From Janthinobacterium lividum (lineage in GTDB: Bacteria; Pseudomonadota; Gammaproteobacteria; Burkholderiales; Burkholderiaceae_D): 64,000 nt of DNA. Location: assembly GCF_023509035.1 (NCBI RefSeq), contig NZ_CP075583.1, forward strand, positions 4,588,001 to 4,652,000, read 5' to 3'. Shown here piece after piece: positions 21,901 to 32,485 of this stretch. Numbering within the stretch: the first letter of the stretch is position 1; each line of letters opens with the position of its first letter. The position numbers and the translations under genes are program-made. A model generated the notes under the pieces. It did not search any database and was not told the origin of the DNA. It saw nothing but the letters and a program-made list of their open reading frames with translations.

Positions 21901-23115
21901 TCAGGTGTTCGTTTCTCTCGAAAGCACCGTCAGCGCGGCGACCAGCTGATCAAGTTCGCTGGTCTGCGTCGTGACGGCCACCGTGGCGCGCACGATATCG
22001 GTATCGCCGATATTGCGCTGCACGGTAAATACGCCAAAGCGCTGCAGCAAGGCCAGCTGCAGCGCGCGTGCCTCCATGCCATCGACGGCAAAGGCCACCA
22101 GCGCCGTGCCGTGCTTTGCGTCCTGCGGCGACAGCAGGCGCACGCCGGGCAGTTGCGCGGCGCGGCTGACCCAGTAATTGCGCAGCCAGGCCATGCGTTC
22201 GGCCTTGGCCGGCGTGCCGCCCAGGCGCTCATGAAAGTCAAACGCGGCGGGCGCAGCCAGGATGGCGGCGATTGGCGGCATGCCCATGTGCAGACGGCTG
22301 CGGATATCGTCAAGCGGATAATCATCGTCGCCAAAATGCGGCTCGATCTTGTGCAACTGCGATGCGCGGATATACACGACACCGAGTCCGGCCGGCGCGC
22401 CCAGCCATTTGTGCAGATTGAAACCGGCGAAATCAACGCCCATGGCCTGTACGTCCACGTCGACCTGCCCCAGCGCATGGGCACTGTCGAGCAGCACGTC
22501 GATGCCGTGTTCGCGCGCCAGCGCCATGATGTCCTTCACCGGCAGTTGCTGGCCATTGGCTGGCGCCACCTGCGACAGCAGCAGCAATTTGGGCTTGACG
22601 GCCTGGCGCATGGCTTGCGCGTAACTGGCGATGATCTCGTCATCGCTGATGGGCAAGCGCAATGTGACTTGCGTGCTGGTGACGCCACGGCGCTGTGCCA
22701 GCCAGCGCATGGCCGTTCGCATGGCTGGATAGTCGAGATTACTCCACAGCACCGTATCACCGGGCGCCAGGCCGTGGTATTGCGTGATCAGCACCTGCAT
22801 GGACTCGGTGCCGCTGCGGGTCAGCAGTATCTCGTGCGGCTCGGCCTGGATCAGCGCGGCAACGCGCTGGCGCAGGATATCCACATGCGTGCGCGTGAAC
22901 TCGCCGCGCACGAAAGGACTCAGCTGTTCATTCGTGTAGCGCACGGCCTGCTCGAAGGCCGCTTGCACGGGCGCAGCCATGGCGCCGAAATAGCCATGCT
23001 CGAGATTGACGATGGCGTCCGGCGGCGCGGGATAAAAGGCAGCGGCATGGCGCCACCAGGCCTCGTCACGTGCGGCGCCGTCGGCGAGCAAAGGCAAAAC
23101 TGGATGATCCGGCAT
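21901..23115 (-). CDS. Class V (isopenicillin N epimerase-like) PLP-dependent aminotransferase
   Basis: 404 aa. Fold-type I PLP enzyme of the NifS/epimerase-like class V group: NLEHGYFGAM near the N-terminus, LTRSGTESMQVLI (cofactor phosphate loop), DVLLDSAHALGQVDVD (Asp that contacts the PLP ring nitrogen) and FNLHKWLGAPAGLGVVYI, where the Lys is the Schiff-base residue. The substrate cannot be deduced; relatives are annotated as epimerases, cysteine lyases or desulfurases. It lies 22 bases downstream of the RNA methyltransferase on the same strand, so it is probably cotranscribed at the tail of the long envelope cluster. Confidence 0.85.
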   Translation of the reverse strand: MPDHPVLPLLADGAARDEAWWRHAAAFYPAPPDAIVNLEHGYFGAMAAPVQAAFEQAVRYTNEQLSPFVRGEFTRTHVDILRQRVAALIQAEPHEILLTRSGTESMQVLITQYHGLAPGDTVLWSNLDYPAMRTAMRWLAQRRGVTSTQVTLRLPISDDEIIASYAQAMRQAVKPKLLLLSQVAPANGQQLPVKDIMALAREHGIDVLLDSAHALGQVDVDVQAMGVDFAGFNLHKWLGAPAGLGVVYIRASQLHKIEPHFGDDDYPLDDIRSRLHMGMPPIAAILAAPAAFDFHERLGGTPAKAERMAWLRNYWVSRAAQLPGVRLLSPQDAKHGTALVAFAVDGMEARALQLALLQRFGVFTVQRNIGDTDIVRATVAVTTQTSELDQLVAALTVLSRETNT

Positions 23116-23137
23116 GGCGGGCTTTGGTTGGAAAGTT

Positions 23138-23923
23138 TCAGGACTGGCCCTGGCGCAGCTGCTCGAAAAAACAGACGGCGGCGCAGGCGGCCACGTTCAG
23201 CGATTCGATCTGGCCCAGATGGGGAATGACCACCTGGTGCGTCGCCATCGACAGCAGATCGTCGGCCACGCCCTGCCCTTCATGGCCGAACAGCCAGGCG
23301 ACGGGCTGGCGCAGGTCGACGTCGTACAGCTGCTTCGTGGCGTAGCCGCTGGTGGCGAGTGTCGCCACCTTGGCGCCGGAAACAAGCGCCGCCAGGTCGA
23401 CGTTTTCAAAGATGTCGAGCACGAAGTGCGCGCCCATCGCCGCGCGCAGCACCTTCGGCGACCAGCAGAAGGCCGTGCCGGCGCTGCAGTACACCTGCGT
23501 GATGCCCGCGGCGGCCGCGCTGCGCAGAATGGAGCCCACATTGCCCGGGTCTTGCAGGTTATCGAGCAGCACGGCCGACACGCTCAGGGGCTGCGTCACG
23601 GTCCGCTCCGGCATCTCGATGAGGAACATCACGCCCACGCCGTGTTCGACCTGGCTAACCGCGTGGTACAGCGCATCGGGCAAGCCCAGTACATGCGCGC
23701 GCTGGCTTTCCAGCTGGCCGACGATGTCCGCCACTTCCGGGTTCTGCAAGGCGCTTTCGCTGACGATGCACTGCTCCGGCATGCCGCGCAGCTGCAAGTA
23801 GGACTGGCACAGATGCACGCCGTCGAGCAGGGTACGGCCCGACTTGCGGCGCGCCTGCGAACTGCCCGCCAGTTTCAGCAAATCCTTGTATTGCGCGTTG
23901 TCGCGCGAGGTAATCGTCTTCAT
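23138..23923 (-). CDS. SpoU/TrmH family RNA 2'-O-methyltransferase
   Basis: 261 aa. N-terminal RNA-binding domain ([30 protein letters not shown]) and C-terminal SPOUT domain with the three knot motifs: [18 protein letters not shown] (motif 1), LFGHEGQGV (motif 2) and [16 protein letters not shown] (motif 3). It would methylate a ribose 2'-OH in rRNA or tRNA using SAM. The family does not allow the target base to be named. Its ATG overlaps the end of rnhB by four bases, indicating translational coupling. Confidence 0.9.
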   Translation of the reverse strand: MKTITSRDNAQYKDLLKLAGSSQARRKSGRTLLDGVHLCQSYLQLRGMPEQCIVSESALQNPEVADIVGQLESQRAHVLGLPDALYHAVSQVEHGVGVMFLIEMPERTVTQPLSVSAVLLDNLQDPGNVGSILRSAAAAGITQVYCSAGTAFCWSPKVLRAAMGAHFVLDIFENVDLAALVSGAKVATLATSGYATKQLYDVDLRQPVAWLFGHEGQGVADDLLSMATHQVVIPHLGQIESLNVAACAAVCFFEQLRQGQS

Positions 23924-24559
23924 GCCACCACCTCTTGTCCACCGAACAGGGCGATCACGTTGCGCACGGGCGCGAACGAGCGGCGGTGCACGGGCGAGGC
24001 GCCGTGCAAGTGCAAGCGCTCCAGGTGCAATTTGGTGCCATAGCCCTTGTGCTGGTCGAAACAGTACTCGGGATACGCCGCATGCAGGTGCACCAGGGCC
24101 GCGTCGCGCGCCGTCTTGGCCAGGATCGAGGCGGCGGAAATCGAATCGACCTTGTCATCGCCGCCGATGATGGCCATGCCGCGTATCGGCATCACGGGGC
24201 AGCGATTGCCGTCGATCAGGGCCAGGGTCGGCACGGTGGCCAAAGCCTCGACGGCGCGGCGCATGGCCAGCATCGACGCCTGCAAAATGTTCAGGCGGTC
24301 GATTTCCTCTTCCGACGCTTCGGCGATGGCCCAGGCCAGGGCCTTGGCCTTGATCTGCGGCGCCAGCAGGTCGCGCTTGGCTTCGGTGAGTTTTTTTCGA
24401 ATCGCGCAAGCCGTCGATCGGCTGCTGCGGGTCGAGAATCACGGCGGCGGCGAACACGGGGCCTGCCAGCGGACCGCGGCCTGCCTCGTCGACGCCGCAG
24501 ATGATTTCATCGAGCGAGAATGGCAAGTCGTCAAACAGGCCGGGATAGATATTTTTCAC
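23920..24559 (-). CDS. rnhB: Ribonuclease HII, frameshifted at an A7 run
   Basis: Degrades the RNA strand of RNA-DNA hybrids and cuts at single ribonucleotides. The N-terminal part reads [14 protein letters not shown] (GTG start at 24559) and contains the active-site Asp-Glu in [13 protein letters not shown]. The C-terminal part, in another frame from about 24390, reads [42 protein letters not shown] and ends [12 protein letters not shown]. The switch falls in a homopolymer: T7 on the plus strand at 24391-24397. Six would give the conserved [10 protein letters not shown]. So the gene is complete except for one extra base, either a sequencing error or a real mutation. It sits between lpxB and the RNA methyltransferase, as in many betaproteobacteria. 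Confidence 0.88.
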
Positions 24560-24603
24560 GTTGAATCTTTGGTTGGTACTGCGGTTGTAGCGGTGATCGG
24601 GAT

Positions 24604-25812
24604 TTACTTGCGGTTGGCGGCAATGACCTGCATGACGGCGTTGGCGCTCTCTCGCGCGCTGTCGCGCAGCAGGCTGTGGTGCATGTCCGCAAAGCGCTGC
24701 ACCAGGCGCAGACGGCCCGGCACGTCGCTCAGCTGCTGCCACATGGCCTCGGACAGCGCCTCCGGGCTGGCCGCGTTTTGCAGCAGCTCGGGCACCAGGT
24801 AGTCGCGCGCCAGGATGTTTGGTAAACCAATCCACGGCTGATAGCCCATGTGGCGCATGATTTCCCACGACGCGCGCATCATCTTGTAGGCGATGACCAT
24901 GGGCTTCTTGTACAGCGCCACTTCCAGCGACGCCGTGCCCGACGCCACCAGCACCGCATCGGCGGCGCAGATGGCCGTGTGCGAGCCGCCATCGGTGAGC
25001 AGTATCTCGACGTCCTGCAAGCCCGCTTCACGGATCAGCTGCAGGAAGTACTGGCGCTGCTTTTCGCCGGCCATAGGCGCGACAAAGCGCAGCGAGCGGT
25101 CGCGCGCCAGCAGCAATTTGCAGGCGGCCACGAACGCCACCGCATTGTATTTGAGTTCGCCCATGCGGCTGCCCGGCATCAGGGTCACGACATTCGCGTC
25201 TTCCGGCAAGCCCAGGACACGGCGCGCGGCCGCTTCGTCAGGCTGCAGGGGGATCATTTCGGCCAGCGGATGGCCGACATAGGTGACGGGCACGCCCGCC
25301 TTGCGGTATATCTCTTCCTCGAACGGGAAGATCACCAGCATGTGCGAGACGGCCTTGATGATTTTCTTGATGCGGCCACCGCGCCAGGCCCAGATCTGCG
25401 GCCCGATGTAATGCACGGTGGGGATGCCGCCTTCCTTCAGCTGCTGCTCCAGTCCCAGGTTAAAACCCGGGTAGTCGGCACCGATGAAGACGGCGGGACG
25501 CTCGGCCAGCAACTGGTCGCGCAGCGCGTTCTGGATGCCCTTGATCTCGCGGTAGCGGGGAATGATCTCGAACAGGCCGCGCACGGTCAGCTTGTCGAGC
25601 GGCCAGTCGGAAACAAAACCCTGCTTGGCCATGTGCTCGCCGCCGATGCCGTGAAAGCGGGCGCCGGGCAGCTGCGGCACAAGGTCTGACAGCAGCCGGC
25701 TGGCAAGCAGGTCGCCCGACACCTCGCCGGCGACGATGGCGACATTGGCGACCGACAGGCCGCTGGCCTGGTCAGCGGACGATGCCACGCGACGCGACGC
25801 CCAAAAATTCAC
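24604..25812 (-). CDS. lpxB: Lipid-A-disaccharide synthase
   Basis: 402 aa. Joins UDP-diacylglucosamine and lipid X to form the lipid A disaccharide at the inner-membrane face. Family marks: [16 protein letters not shown] at the N-terminus, [41 protein letters not shown], and [22 protein letters not shown], which forms the nucleotide-sugar site. The only plausible start before the conserved region is a GTG at 25812, giving a 41-base overlap with lpxA. Part of the fabZ-lpxA-lpxB block. Confidence 0.94.
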   Translation of the reverse strand: MNFWASRRVASSADQASGLSVANVAIVAGEVSGDLLASRLLSDLVPQLPGARFHGIGGEHMAKQGFVSDWPLDKLTVRGLFEIIPRYREIKGIQNALRDQLLAERPAVFIGADYPGFNLGLEQQLKEGGIPTVHYIGPQIWAWRGGRIKKIIKAVSHMLVIFPFEEEIYRKAGVPVTYVGHPLAEMIPLQPDEAAARRVLGLPEDANVVTLMPGSRMGELKYNAVAFVAACKLLLARDRSLRFVAPMAGEKQRQYFLQLIREAGLQDVEILLTDGGSHTAICAADAVLVASGTASLEVALYKKPMVIAYKMMRASWEIMRHMGYQPWIGLPNILARDYLVPELLQNAASPEALSEAMWQQLSDVPGRLRLVQRFADMHHSLLRDSARESANAVMQVIAANRK

Positions 25813-26563
25813 GCATGGCGCGAATGTGTTGCGCCACCTCGGGCGACGATGCCGCTTCTTCTTCGAACAGGGCTGCCTTGGATTCTTCCAGGGTCAGTCC
25901 GGAGCGATAGATGAGTTTATACGCGGTGCGGATGCCGTTGATCTGCTCGCGCGTGAAGCCGCGGCGTTTCAAGCCCTCGATATTGACGCCATGCGCCTGC
26001 GCCGGATTGCCGTTCAGGAGCACGAAAGGCGGCACGTCCTGCGTCAGGCTGGTGCTCATGCCGACAAAGGCATGCGCGCCGATCTTGCAGAACTGGTGCA
26101 CATTGGCGAAACCGCTCATGATGACCCAGTCGCCGATCTCCACGTGGCCCGCCAGTTGGGCGTTGTTCGAAAAGATCGTGTTGTTGCCGACCAGGCAGTC
26201 GTGCGCCAGGTGCACATACGCCGAGATCCAGTTGTCGTCGCCCAGGCGCGTCACGCCTCCACCCTGCACGGTTCCCGTGTTGAAGGTGCAAAATTCGCGA
26301 ATGGTGTTACGGTCGCCGATTTCCAGACGCGTCGCCTCGCCCGCCCATTTTTTATCCTGCGGCTGTGCGCCGATGGAGGAAAACTGGAACAGGTGATTGT
26401 CGCTGCCGATCGTCGTATGGCCGTCAATGACCACGTGCGGGCCCACCTTGGTGCCAGCGCCGATGCGCACGTGCGGACCGATGATGGTGTACGGGCCCAC
26501 TTCGACCGAGCTATCGAGCTCGGCCTTCGGATCGATGACTGCCGTGGAGTGGATGGCCGCCAT
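25772..26563 (-). CDS. lpxA: UDP-N-acetylglucosamine acyltransferase
   Basis: 263 aa. First step of lipid A synthesis, adding a 3-hydroxyacyl chain from ACP to UDP-GlcNAc. The left-handed beta-helix hexapeptide repeats are evident (IIGPHVRIGAGTKVGPHVVI, YVHLAHDCLVGNNTIFSNN, which includes the catalytic His region), with a C-terminal helical domain (GLKRRGFTREQINGIRTAYK). Start: ATG at 26563 ([14 protein letters not shown]), overlapping the fabZ stop by one base; the frame is open upstream but that part lies inside fabZ. Confidence 0.96.
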   Translation of the reverse strand: MAAIHSTAVIDPKAELDSSVEVGPYTIIGPHVRIGAGTKVGPHVVIDGHTTIGSDNHLFQFSSIGAQPQDKKWAGEATRLEIGDRNTIREFCTFNTGTVQGGGVTRLGDDNWISAYVHLAHDCLVGNNTIFSNNAQLAGHVEIGDWVIMSGFANVHQFCKIGAHAFVGMSTSLTQDVPPFVLLNGNPAQAHGVNIEGLKRRGFTREQINGIRTAYKLIYRSGLTLEESKAALFEEEAASSPEVAQHIRAMREFLGVASRGIVR

Positions 26564-27057
26564 CACTGCCCCGCTGGCTGACTCGCAGACTGGCTCGCAT
26601 CCTGCGCGCTGCGGATGGTGCACATCAGTTCCGCTTCCACCGCCAGCTTGCCGTCGACCGTACCGACGGCCTTGTATTTCCAGATGCCGCGCGAGACGCG
26701 CAGGATTTCCACATCCATCTTCAGCTGGTCGCCCGGTTCGACAGGACGCTTGAAGCGCGCATTGTCGATGCCGACAAAGTACACCACCGAATTTTCGTCC
26801 GGTTTCACGCCCATCGTCAGGAACGACAGCAAGGCCGCCGTCTGCGCCAGCGCTTCGATCATCAGCACGCCGGGCATGACCGGTTTGTGCGGGAAATGCC
26901 CCTGGAAGAACTCTTCATTGACCGTCACGTTCTTGATGGCGGTGATGGTTTTATTCGCTTCCCAGTCCAGCACGCGGTCAACCAGCAGCAGCGGGTAACG
27001 GTGCGGCAGCAGCGATTTGATGGCGAGGATGTCGAGGGTCTTTTTTTCAGTAGTCAT
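26563..27057 (-). CDS. fabZ: 3-hydroxyacyl-[acyl-carrier-protein] dehydratase
   Basis: 164 aa. Hot-dog fold dehydratase of fatty acid synthesis. The catalytic His and Glu lie in [20 protein letters not shown]; the N-terminus has [19 protein letters not shown]. The polar Ser/Gln/Ala tail (about the last 15 residues) is longer than the usual 145-150 aa form and is probably not structured. It overlaps lpxD by four bases upstream and lpxA by one base downstream. Grouping with lpxD/lpxA is standard because both compete for the same 3-hydroxyacyl-ACP pool. Confidence 0.96.
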   Translation of the reverse strand: MTTEKKTLDILAIKSLLPHRYPLLLVDRVLDWEANKTITAIKNVTVNEEFFQGHFPHKPVMPGVLMIEALAQTAALLSFLTMGVKPDENSVVYFVGIDNARFKRPVEPGDQLKMDVEILRVSRGIWKYKAVGTVDGKLAVEAELMCTIRSAQDASQSASQPAGQ

Positions 27058-28109
27058 TTTTCGTCTTGCGTGGTCAGTGTTTTAATTGTTTTTTCAAGCG
27101 CGCGGATCTTCTCGCGCATGCTTGACAGGTTGCGCACGATGGCGGCGCTCTTTTCCCAGTCGGCGTTCTTGGCCAGCGGATAAAAGCCCGTGTACTGGCC
27201 CGCTTCGAGAATCGACCGCGAGACCATGCTGCCCGAGCCCACGTGGACGCGGTCGGCAATGGTCAGGTGACCCAGCACCATGGCGGCGCCGCCAAAGGTA
27301 CAGTACTTGCCGATGATGGCGCTGCCGGCCACCCCGACACAGCCGGCCATGGCCGTGTGTGCGCCGATGTGGCAGTTATGGCCAATCTGGATCTGGTTAT
27401 CGAGCTTGACGCCATCTTCAATGATGGTGTCGGCCAGTGCGCCACGGTCGATGGTGGTGTTGGCGCCGATATCGACATCGTCACCGATCACCACCCTGCC
27501 CGTCTGCGGAATCTTGATATACACGCCGCCTTCGTTGGCGAAGCCGAATCCATCGGTGCCGATCACGGCGCCTGAATGGATGATGCCGCGCTGGCCGATC
27601 ACGCAGCGCGCGTGGAATGTCACGTTGGCGAACAGCTGGGTGCCCGCGCCGATGACGGCGTCGCGCCCCACCACGCAGCCGGCACCGATCACGCAGCCAG
27701 GGCCAATCACGGCGCCCGCTTCGATCACCGCATGCACGCCGACAGAGGCGCTGGCGTCAACTTGCGCGCTGGCGTCGACAAAGGCGCCCGGATGGATGCC
27801 GATCGGGGCCTTGATCTCATGCAGGGCGGCGAAATACTGCGCCGCGCGTGCGAAATACACATAGGGATTCGGTGTGACGATGCGCGCGCCGGCGTAGTCG
27901 TCGCCGATCAACGCATCGTCGGCTGGCGTGAGGATCAGCGCCGCAGCGCCGCTCTGGGCGGCCTGCGCGCGGAACTTGCTATTGCTGAGAAAGCTGATGT
28001 GCGAAGCTCCGGCGTCGGCCAGCGGTGCGATGCCTGTGACTTCCAGGTTGGGATCGCCCGCCAATTGCCCGCCGAAGCGTTCGACCAAATCTCCTAGTCG
28101 AGTGCCCAT
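27054..28109 (-). CDS. lpxD: UDP-3-O-(3-hydroxyacyl)glucosamine N-acyltransferase
   Basis: 351 aa. Third step of lipid A synthesis. The N-terminal uridine-binding domain ([42 protein letters not shown]) is followed by hexapeptide repeats forming a left-handed beta-helix ([39 protein letters not shown] with the catalytic His) and a C-terminal helix. Coupled to fabZ by a four-base overlap and 25 bases downstream of skp. Confidence 0.96.
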   Translation of the reverse strand: MGTRLGDLVERFGGQLAGDPNLEVTGIAPLADAGASHISFLSNSKFRAQAAQSGAAALILTPADDALIGDDYAGARIVTPNPYVYFARAAQYFAALHEIKAPIGIHPGAFVDASAQVDASASVGVHAVIEAGAVIGPGCVIGAGCVVGRDAVIGAGTQLFANVTFHARCVIGQRGIIHSGAVIGTDGFGFANEGGVYIKIPQTGRVVIGDDVDIGANTTIDRGALADTIIEDGVKLDNQIQIGHNCHIGAHTAMAGCVGVAGSAIIGKYCTFGGAAMVLGHLTIADRVHVGSGSMVSRSILEAGQYTGFYPLAKNADWEKSAAIVRNLSSMREKIRALEKTIKTLTTQDEK

Positions 28110-28134
28110 CTATTTAACCCTTATTTTATTGCTG

Positions 28135-28653
28135 TTACTTGTCCAGCGCCTTCAAGACCTTGTCGGTAATGTCGATGCGCGGGCTGGCCCACAGGGCTTC
28201 CTGCAGCACGATGTCATATCCTTCGATATGCGCCATCTGCTGGATGATGGTGTTGGCTTTTTCCGCGATGGCGCTGCGCTCTTCGTTCGTGCGCTGGCTC
28301 AAGTCTTCGCGGAACTCGCGCTGGCGGCGCTGCAATTCCTTGTCCAGCTCGAAAAACTCGCGCTGGCGCTTGGCGCGCTCCGCCTCGCTCAGGGTCGGCA
28401 TGTCCTTTTCCAGGGCTTCGTTGGCGACCTTGAAGCGGCTGGCCAATTCCTGCACGGCTTTTTCACGCGAGCGGAACTCTTCGGCCAGTTTGGCGCTGGC
28501 CGCTTTGGCCAGCTTCGATTCGTTATAAATACGTTCGCTGCTGATCCAGGCGATCTTCGAATCCTGAGCCTGCGCCTGCACCGGCAACAGCGAACTCCAG
28601 CACAATGCAATCATGGCAAGGGACTTGGGCAGGGTGGCGGATGCGGTATTCAT
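28135..28653 (-). CDS. skp: Periplasmic OmpH/Skp chaperone
   Basis: 172 aa. Signal peptide ending near LLPVQAQAQD, then the OmpH core (KIAWISSERIYNESKLAKAA) and two long charged helices (EEFRSREKAVQELASRFKVA, RQREFFELDKELQRRQREF) that form the tentacles holding unfolded outer-membrane proteins. It lies between bamA and lpxD, the usual place, and feeds substrates to the BAM complex. Confidence 0.94.
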   Translation of the reverse strand: MNTASATLPKSLAMIALCWSSLLPVQAQAQDSKIAWISSERIYNESKLAKAASAKLAEEFRSREKAVQELASRFKVANEALEKDMPTLSEAERAKRQREFFELDKELQRRQREFREDLSQRTNEERSAIAEKANTIIQQMAHIEGYDIVLQEALWASPRIDITDKVLKALDK

Positions 28654-28704
28654 GATACTCCATGGTCAAAAAGTAAAAGCTGTCGTCCCGATTCAGATGG
28701 CCGG

Positions 28705-31040
28705 TTAGAAACCGGTACCCATCTGGAACTGGAAGCGCTCCAGGCGATCCGTCGGCTTGGCGTTAAGCGGCTTGGCATAGCTCAGCTTGAGCGGGCCCAC
28801 CGGTGAAATCCAGCTGATGCCCAAGCCAGCAGAATAGCGCAATTGCGAAATCCGCATTTTTTCACCTTCCTGGTAGACCTGGCCGCCGTCAAGGAAACCG
28901 AACCAGCGCAGGCTGCGGTCATTGCCCGAACCGGGGAATGGCATCTGCAGTTCCGCGTTACCGATCAGGCGCGAAGCGCCGCCCAAGGCATCGTTGGTGC
29001 TCGGTTCGACCGCGCCCAGCGAGGAACTCAGGTAGCCGCGCACCGAACCGATGCCGCCGCCGTAGAAGTTCTTGAAGACCGGATACACGTGCTTGCCGAT
29101 GCCGTGGCCATAATCAATCTCGCCCTTCAGCGCCAGGGTGACCTTGCTGAACAGCGGACGGAAATACTGGTGCTCATAGATGGCACGGAAGTACTTCTGG
29201 TCGCCGATCAGGTCAGCCTCCAGATTGACGCGCTGGTAGCGGCCGATCGATGGCGTCAGGGCGCTGTCGCGGCTATCGCGCTGCCATGCCGCCGTCAGCG
29301 GGATGGAATTGGTGGTAGCCGAACCGATACCGTCAGACGGGCCGCCATTGTCGATCACGTACTGCTTGAAGCGGATCGGGCTGGTGATGTCGGTCTCGAT
29401 GCGCGAACGCTCGGCACCGATACCGAAGAAGACGGTGTCGACTTCCGAGAACGGCACGCCGAAACTGACGCGGCCACCGGTTTGCTTGATCTTGTAGCTG
29501 CCGATGTTCAGCGCCGGCGGTTCCGTCGTACGCAGATAGACTTCAAAGCTGCGCGAAATGCCGTCGTCCGTGTAGTACGGATTGGTTTGCGAAAACGCGA
29601 TCGTGCGGCTGTAATGGCTGGTATTGAGCTCAATGCCGACCGTGTTGCCGCTACCGGCAAAGTTGGCCTGCGAAATCGACGCCGACAGGGTGAACTTCTC
29701 CGATTGCGAGAAGGCGCCGCCGATCAGGAAGTTACCCGTTGGTTTTTCCACCACCGTCACGTTGACGTCGACCTGGTCGGTCGTTCCCTGCGCTTCCGGC
29801 GTGTCGATGGTCACGTCCTTGAAGTAGCCCAGGCGGTCGACACGGTCGCGCGACAGCTTGATCTTGTTGCTGTCATACCAAGACGATTCAAACTGGCGGA
29901 ATTCACGGCGGATGACTTCATCGCGCGTGGTGGTATTGCCGGCGATATTCATGTGGCGCACGTACACGCGCTTGCCCGGATCGATGAAGAAGGTGAAACC
30001 GACTTCATGCTTTTCACGGTTGATTTCCGGATTCGCGTTGACGTTGGCAAAGGCATAGCCGAACGTCGCCAGGCGGTCCTGGATGCGCTTGTTCGTCGCC
30101 GTCAGACGCGCGCCCGAATAGATTTCGCCTTCGCGCATCAGGTTCAGGGCTTTCAGCTCTTCTTCGCGGCCAAACATCTCGCCTTCGAACTTGGTGCCAG
30201 CGATCTTGTACTTTTCACCTTCGGTGATATTGATCGTCAGGTAAATGTCTTTTTATCGGGCGTGATCGACACTTGCGTCGAGTCGACCTGCATCTCGATA
30301 TAGCCGCGGTCCAGGTAGTAGGACTTGAGCGCCTCGATGTCGCCCGTCAGCTTGGTCTTCGAATATTGATCGGCCTTGGTGTACCAGCTGAACCAGCCGC
30401 CCGTGTTCAGGGCCAGCTGTTCGCGCAGTTCTTTGTCGGTGAAAGCCTTGTTGCCGACGATGTTGATCTGCTTGATGCGGGCCACATCGCCCTCGTCGAC
30501 GGCGAACACCACGTTGACGCGGTTGCGCTCGATCGGCGTGACGGTGGTGGTGATCTTCACGCCGTACAGGCCATGCGACAGGTACTGGCGCTTGAGTTCC
30601 TGTTCCGCGCGGTCAACGGATGCCTTGTCGAAAATCTTGGCTTCACCCACGCCGATTTCCTTCAATGCCTTGACCAGCACATCCTTTTCAAATTCCTTGG
30701 TACCCGTAAATTGCACGGTCGCGATGGCCGGGCGTTCCTCAACCAGCACCACCAGCACGTCGCCATCAGCTTCCAGGCGCACATCCTTGAACATGCCCGT
30801 CGCATACAGGGCCTTGATGGCGGCAACGCTCTTCTCGTCGGAGAACGTTTCGCCGACCCGCACCGGCAGGTAGGCAAAGACGGTGCCCGCTTCGGTACGC
30901 TGGATCCCTTCGACCCGGATGTCCTTGACAGTAAATGGCTGGACGGCCAGCGCGTGGCCGGAACAGAAGGCCATGACGGCGGCGCCGATCAGGCTGCGAC
31001 GAAAGGAAGGCAAGGCAAAACGAGCAGAATGTAATTTCAT
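28705..31040 (-). CDS. bamA: Outer-membrane protein assembly factor BamA, frameshifted at an A5 run
   Basis: Central subunit of the BAM complex. The 5' part (31040 to about 30250) has a signal peptide (ending GHALAVQPF) and POTRA domains 1-3 (FTVKDIRVEGIQRTEAGTVF, VNVVFAVDEGDVARIKQINI). The 3' part continues with POTRA 4-5 and the Omp85 barrel (GGGIGSVRGYLSSSLGAVE contains the VRGY motif; the C-terminus is FQFQMGTGF, ending in Phe). The frame breaks at VSITPDKK: a run of five bases at 30250-30254 would need six to read DKKDIYLTINITEG. One added base gives about 778 aa, the normal length. BamA is essential, so the break is most probably a sequence error. Confidence 0.93.
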
Positions 31041-31123
31041 TGGGGTTATTCAATGGGTAAATCAATGGACAACATACACAAAAGATTGCTTGTGCGACTC
31101 ACGCAATGGCATCAACCACCGCC

Positions 31124-32485
31124 CTAATTCAGCAATCGCAATACGTCATTAAAGACGGCAAGCACCATCAAGGTCAGCAACAAACCGATCCCCAGGCGCT
31201 GGGCAATCTCGCCTACGCGCTCCGGTAAGGGGCGTCCGGTCAAAACTTCCAGCGAATAATACAGCAAATGCCCGCCATCCAGAACAGGAATGGGTAGCAA
31301 ATTCATCACGCCAAGACTGATACTGATGAAGGCAATGAAGCTTAGGTAGCTTACCAGGCCGATGCGCGCCGTCTGGCCCGCGTAATCGGCGATGGTAATG
31401 GGCCCCGTCACATTCTTCAGCGAGACCTGGCCGGTGACCATCTTGCCCAGCATTTTCAGGCTCATGACACTGGTATCCCAGACCTTGGCGGACGCCTTGC
31501 CCACGGCAGAGAACGGTCCGGAGGCCACGGTGATCATATCCGGCACCTGCCCCAGCTTTGCCTGTATCTTACCAACTGTTACAGCTCCCTCTGCCCCGGC
31601 GCCCGGCACGGCTTCCGGCGTAATCGACAGGGTCAGGTCTTGGCCCTGGCGCAAGAGTTGCAATTGCAAGGTCCGGCCCGGCGCCTGACTCAGGGTGGCG
31701 ATGACGGCCGCCACGTCGTGCACGGGCTGTTCGTCGATGGCCAGGATCTGGTCGTTTTTCTGCAGGCCGGCGCGCGCGGCGGCGCCACCGGGCATGATTT
31801 CCATCAGGGTGGGCGCGGAACGGGCCAGGGTCAGACCCAGCTTGCCCAGCACGTCGCCTTCCAGGTCCGTTTCCGTCAGGCTGGCCGTCGGCAAGATCGC
31901 TTCCTGCTGGCCGCGGTAGGGCCGGCGCACTTCGATGCGGGCCGGCTGCTTGTCGAGGGTGGCCTGGATCAGTTCCCAGCGCAGCTCGGACCAGCTGGCC
32001 ACAGCCTTGCCATTCACCGTTTCAACGGTATCGCCGCTGCGCAGGCCGGCCGCATAGGCGGCCGTCTGCTCGGCCACTGGACCGAGCTTGCTCGACGGCT
32101 CTTCGATGCCGTACATGAATAGACCCGCGTACAGCACGATGGCGACGAGGAAATTGGCCAGCGGGCCGGCGGCCACGATGGCGATGCGGCGCCACACGCT
32201 CTGGCGCGTGAATTCGCGCCGCAATTCGCTTTCCGGCAAATCACTGAGGTCTTGTGCGCGGCTGTCGAGCATGCTCACATAGCCGCCCAGCGGCAGCGCG
32301 GAAATCGCCCATTCCGTCTGGTCCTTGCCAAACTTGCGCGAATACACCACTTTTCCCATACCGATCGAGAAACGCAGCACTTTCACGCCGCACCAGCGGG
32401 CCACCAGGTAGTGACCCAGCTCGTGCAAGGTAATCAGCGAGCCCAGCGCGACGATAAACGCCAGCAAGGTGGTAATCAAGGTCAT
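31124..32485 (-). CDS. rseP: Site-2 intramembrane zinc protease RseP
   Basis: 453 aa. Cleaves anti-sigma-E factor within the membrane after the first cut, releasing sigma-E during envelope stress. The zinc site [17 protein letters not shown] lies in the first membrane helix, two PDZ regions occupy the periplasmic middle ([20 protein letters not shown] and [20 protein letters not shown]), and the C-terminal helix carries [16 protein letters not shown] with the third zinc ligand. It lies between dxr (four-base overlap) and bamA. Confidence 0.95.
   Translation of the reverse strand: MTLITTLLAFIVALGSLITLHELGHYLVARWCGVKVLRFSIGMGKVVYSRKFGKDQTEWAISALPLGGYVSMLDSRAQDLSDLPESELRREFTRQSVWRRIAIVAAGPLANFLVAIVLYAGLFMYGIEEPSSKLGPVAEQTAAYAAGLRSGDTVETVNGKAVASWSELRWELIQATLDKQPARIEVRRPYRGQQEAILPTASLTETDLEGDVLGKLGLTLARSAPTLMEIMPGGAAARAGLQKNDQILAIDEQPVHDVAAVIATLSQAPGRTLQLQLLRQGQDLTLSITPEAVPGAGAEGAVTVGKIQAKLGQVPDMITVASGPFSAVGKASAKVWDTSVMSLKMLGKMVTGQVSLKNVTGPITIADYAGQTARIGLVSYLSFIAFISISLGVMNLLPIPVLDGGHLLYYSLEVLTGRPLPERVGEIAQRLGIGLLLTLMVLAVFNDVLRLLN

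Noticed and set aside
24155..24868. Extended 237-codon reading frame containing the rnhB 5' end
   Set aside because: Its first 90 residues lie inside lpxB and its last part is the out-of-frame tail of rnhB; only the middle is coding.
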